Assembly (NCBI GenBank): GCA_024305405.1
Contig: JAKNDB010000105.1
Coordinates: 1,550,001-1,614,000, forward strand
Direction: 5' to 3'
DNA length: 64,000 bases
From: Dirofilaria immitis
Lineage: Eukaryota; Nematoda; Chromadorea; Rhabditida; Onchocercidae
In this document: piece after piece, positions 63,390-64,000 of the stretch
How the letters are laid out: each line of letters starts with the position of its first letter
Position numbering within the stretch: the first letter of the stretch is position 1
The notes under the pieces: generated by a model
What the model was told of the DNA's origin: nothing
What the model saw: only the letters and a program-made list of their open reading frames with translations
The model's database searches: none
Made by a program: the position numbers and the translations under genes

Positions 63390-64000
63390 TCAGTATAGTC
63401 CGCAGCCTCTCAAATTGGCCTGGATAACCATGTCAATAACACTGTCCAGAATCATTTGAACCTGATTCGTATCGGTCGCACATGTCTGATGGATATAAAT
63501 CGTTTTTTCTGGATTTGCATTTAGGGCTTCGAACTTTTCTTCGATAAACCGCACCGAATCATCGTAGGTTTGTGGCCCTATAACAAGGATTTATACTTGT
63601 TTTTTTTTCTTTTTTAAATTGCCGACGACTAATTAATCCTTAAGCGAATATGTGTTTGATCAAACGACTCATTTAGCCAAATAAAAATTAGTAACTGCAG
63701 CCACATTAATACTGAATAACAAAGTAATTTAGAGAAAGCTTTTTAACCTTCAAATTATTCTTAAATTAATAATCAAGCTTGCCGATGATTTTTAAAATGA
63801 TTGTCGAAATATTTTAAAAAGCAAGAAGTCCAGACTACTATATTTTATTTCTGTAACTAAAACTTAAAAACTAAAAATACATTAAACAAACCATTATATT
63901 CAGGGAAAGCAGTTTTGATCGAAACTCGTTTAATCTTCTCAGCAAATAAATCTTTTTGTTCAGGAATAAAATTATTGATGTATTGATAAACCACCGACTA
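63390..64000 (-). CDS. heterotrimeric G-protein alpha subunit, Gi/o class (5' end outside window)
   Basis: Seen: the last two exons, from the right edge to 63892 and 63577-63390 (TGA). The first gives RWFINTSIILFLNKKDLFAE with the guanine-specificity box NKKD, then FPEYNG. The second gives YDDSVRFIEEKFEAL, the TCATDT G5 box and a C-terminus ending ANLRGCGLY. Known: Cys at -4 of GCGLY is the pertussis-toxin ADP-ribosylation site of Gi/Go, and the last residues set receptor choice. The end matches Go, but the preceding helix (IYIHQTC, QMILDSVIDMVIQ) is divergent from GOA-1. This suggests one of the nematode-specific GPA genes rather than GOA-1 (inference). One base is missing in the five-T run 63953-63957; restoring it recovers the NKKD box. 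No frame problem occurs in the last exon. Confidence 0.92.

Noticed and set aside
1..64000. tRNA, rRNA, CRISPR arrays, bacterial or Wolbachia insertions
   Set aside because: No cloverleaf-like T-arm sequence, rRNA core, spaced direct repeats or dense intronless bacterial frames were seen on reading both strands; a covariance-model scan could still find a tRNA.

Overview
The window looks like nuclear DNA of a parasitic nematode, probably a spirurid or filarial worm. It is strongly AT-rich (about 70% by eye). Genes are split into many small exons with GT..TTTCAG-type introns. Several start codons lie 3-46 nt behind a lone 3' splice acceptor with no visible 5' exon, the pattern of spliced-leader trans-splicing. 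The gene set is also nematode-like, with multi-domain Kunitz/lustrin secreted proteins. The species cannot be fixed from the sequence alone. No tRNA, rRNA, CRISPR or bacterial operon was seen.

Layout, left to right. (1) 1-3381, minus: RING/B-box protein of the RNF207 family, cut by the left edge. (2) 4845-6366, minus: p24 cargo receptor TMED10. (3) 7368-9464, plus: Golgi YIPF4, divergent from TMED10. (4) 11293-12448, plus: small secreted Kunitz inhibitor. (5) 14072-22987, minus: an 11-exon, roughly 867-residue acidic protein of unknown family with a C-terminal CaaX box; an (AT)38 microsatellite lies in one intron. (6) 23.0-32.2 kb: gene-poor. (7) 32237-33311, minus: 3' part of a second six-cysteine Kunitz gene. 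(8) 36730-44530, minus: a large alternating Kunitz/lustrin gene with 11 Kunitz and 9 lustrin units, possibly with 5' exons out to 46.3 kb. (9) 46.3-51.2 kb: weak small-gene candidates and a possible LTR remnant. (10) 51205-56686, plus: AMP-binding acyl-CoA synthetase/4CL-like enzyme. (11) 60336-62761, plus: a small type I membrane protein with a CC-rich Shisa/VOPP1/CX-like motif. (12) 63390-64000, minus: 3' end of a Gi/o-class G-protein alpha subunit, cut by the right edge.

Two genes (TMED10, YIPF4) serve the early secretory pathway. Three Kunitz genes form a loose cluster of extracellular proteins. The remaining genes are not obviously linked, and nothing suggests a polycistronic operon.

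Twelve coding frameshifts in six genes are all explained by one missing base in an A/T homopolymer, never an extra one. This points to homopolymer undercalling in the assembly. It means a naive gene finder will truncate or split most genes here. Exon models below restore phase across these sites, and every such site is named.
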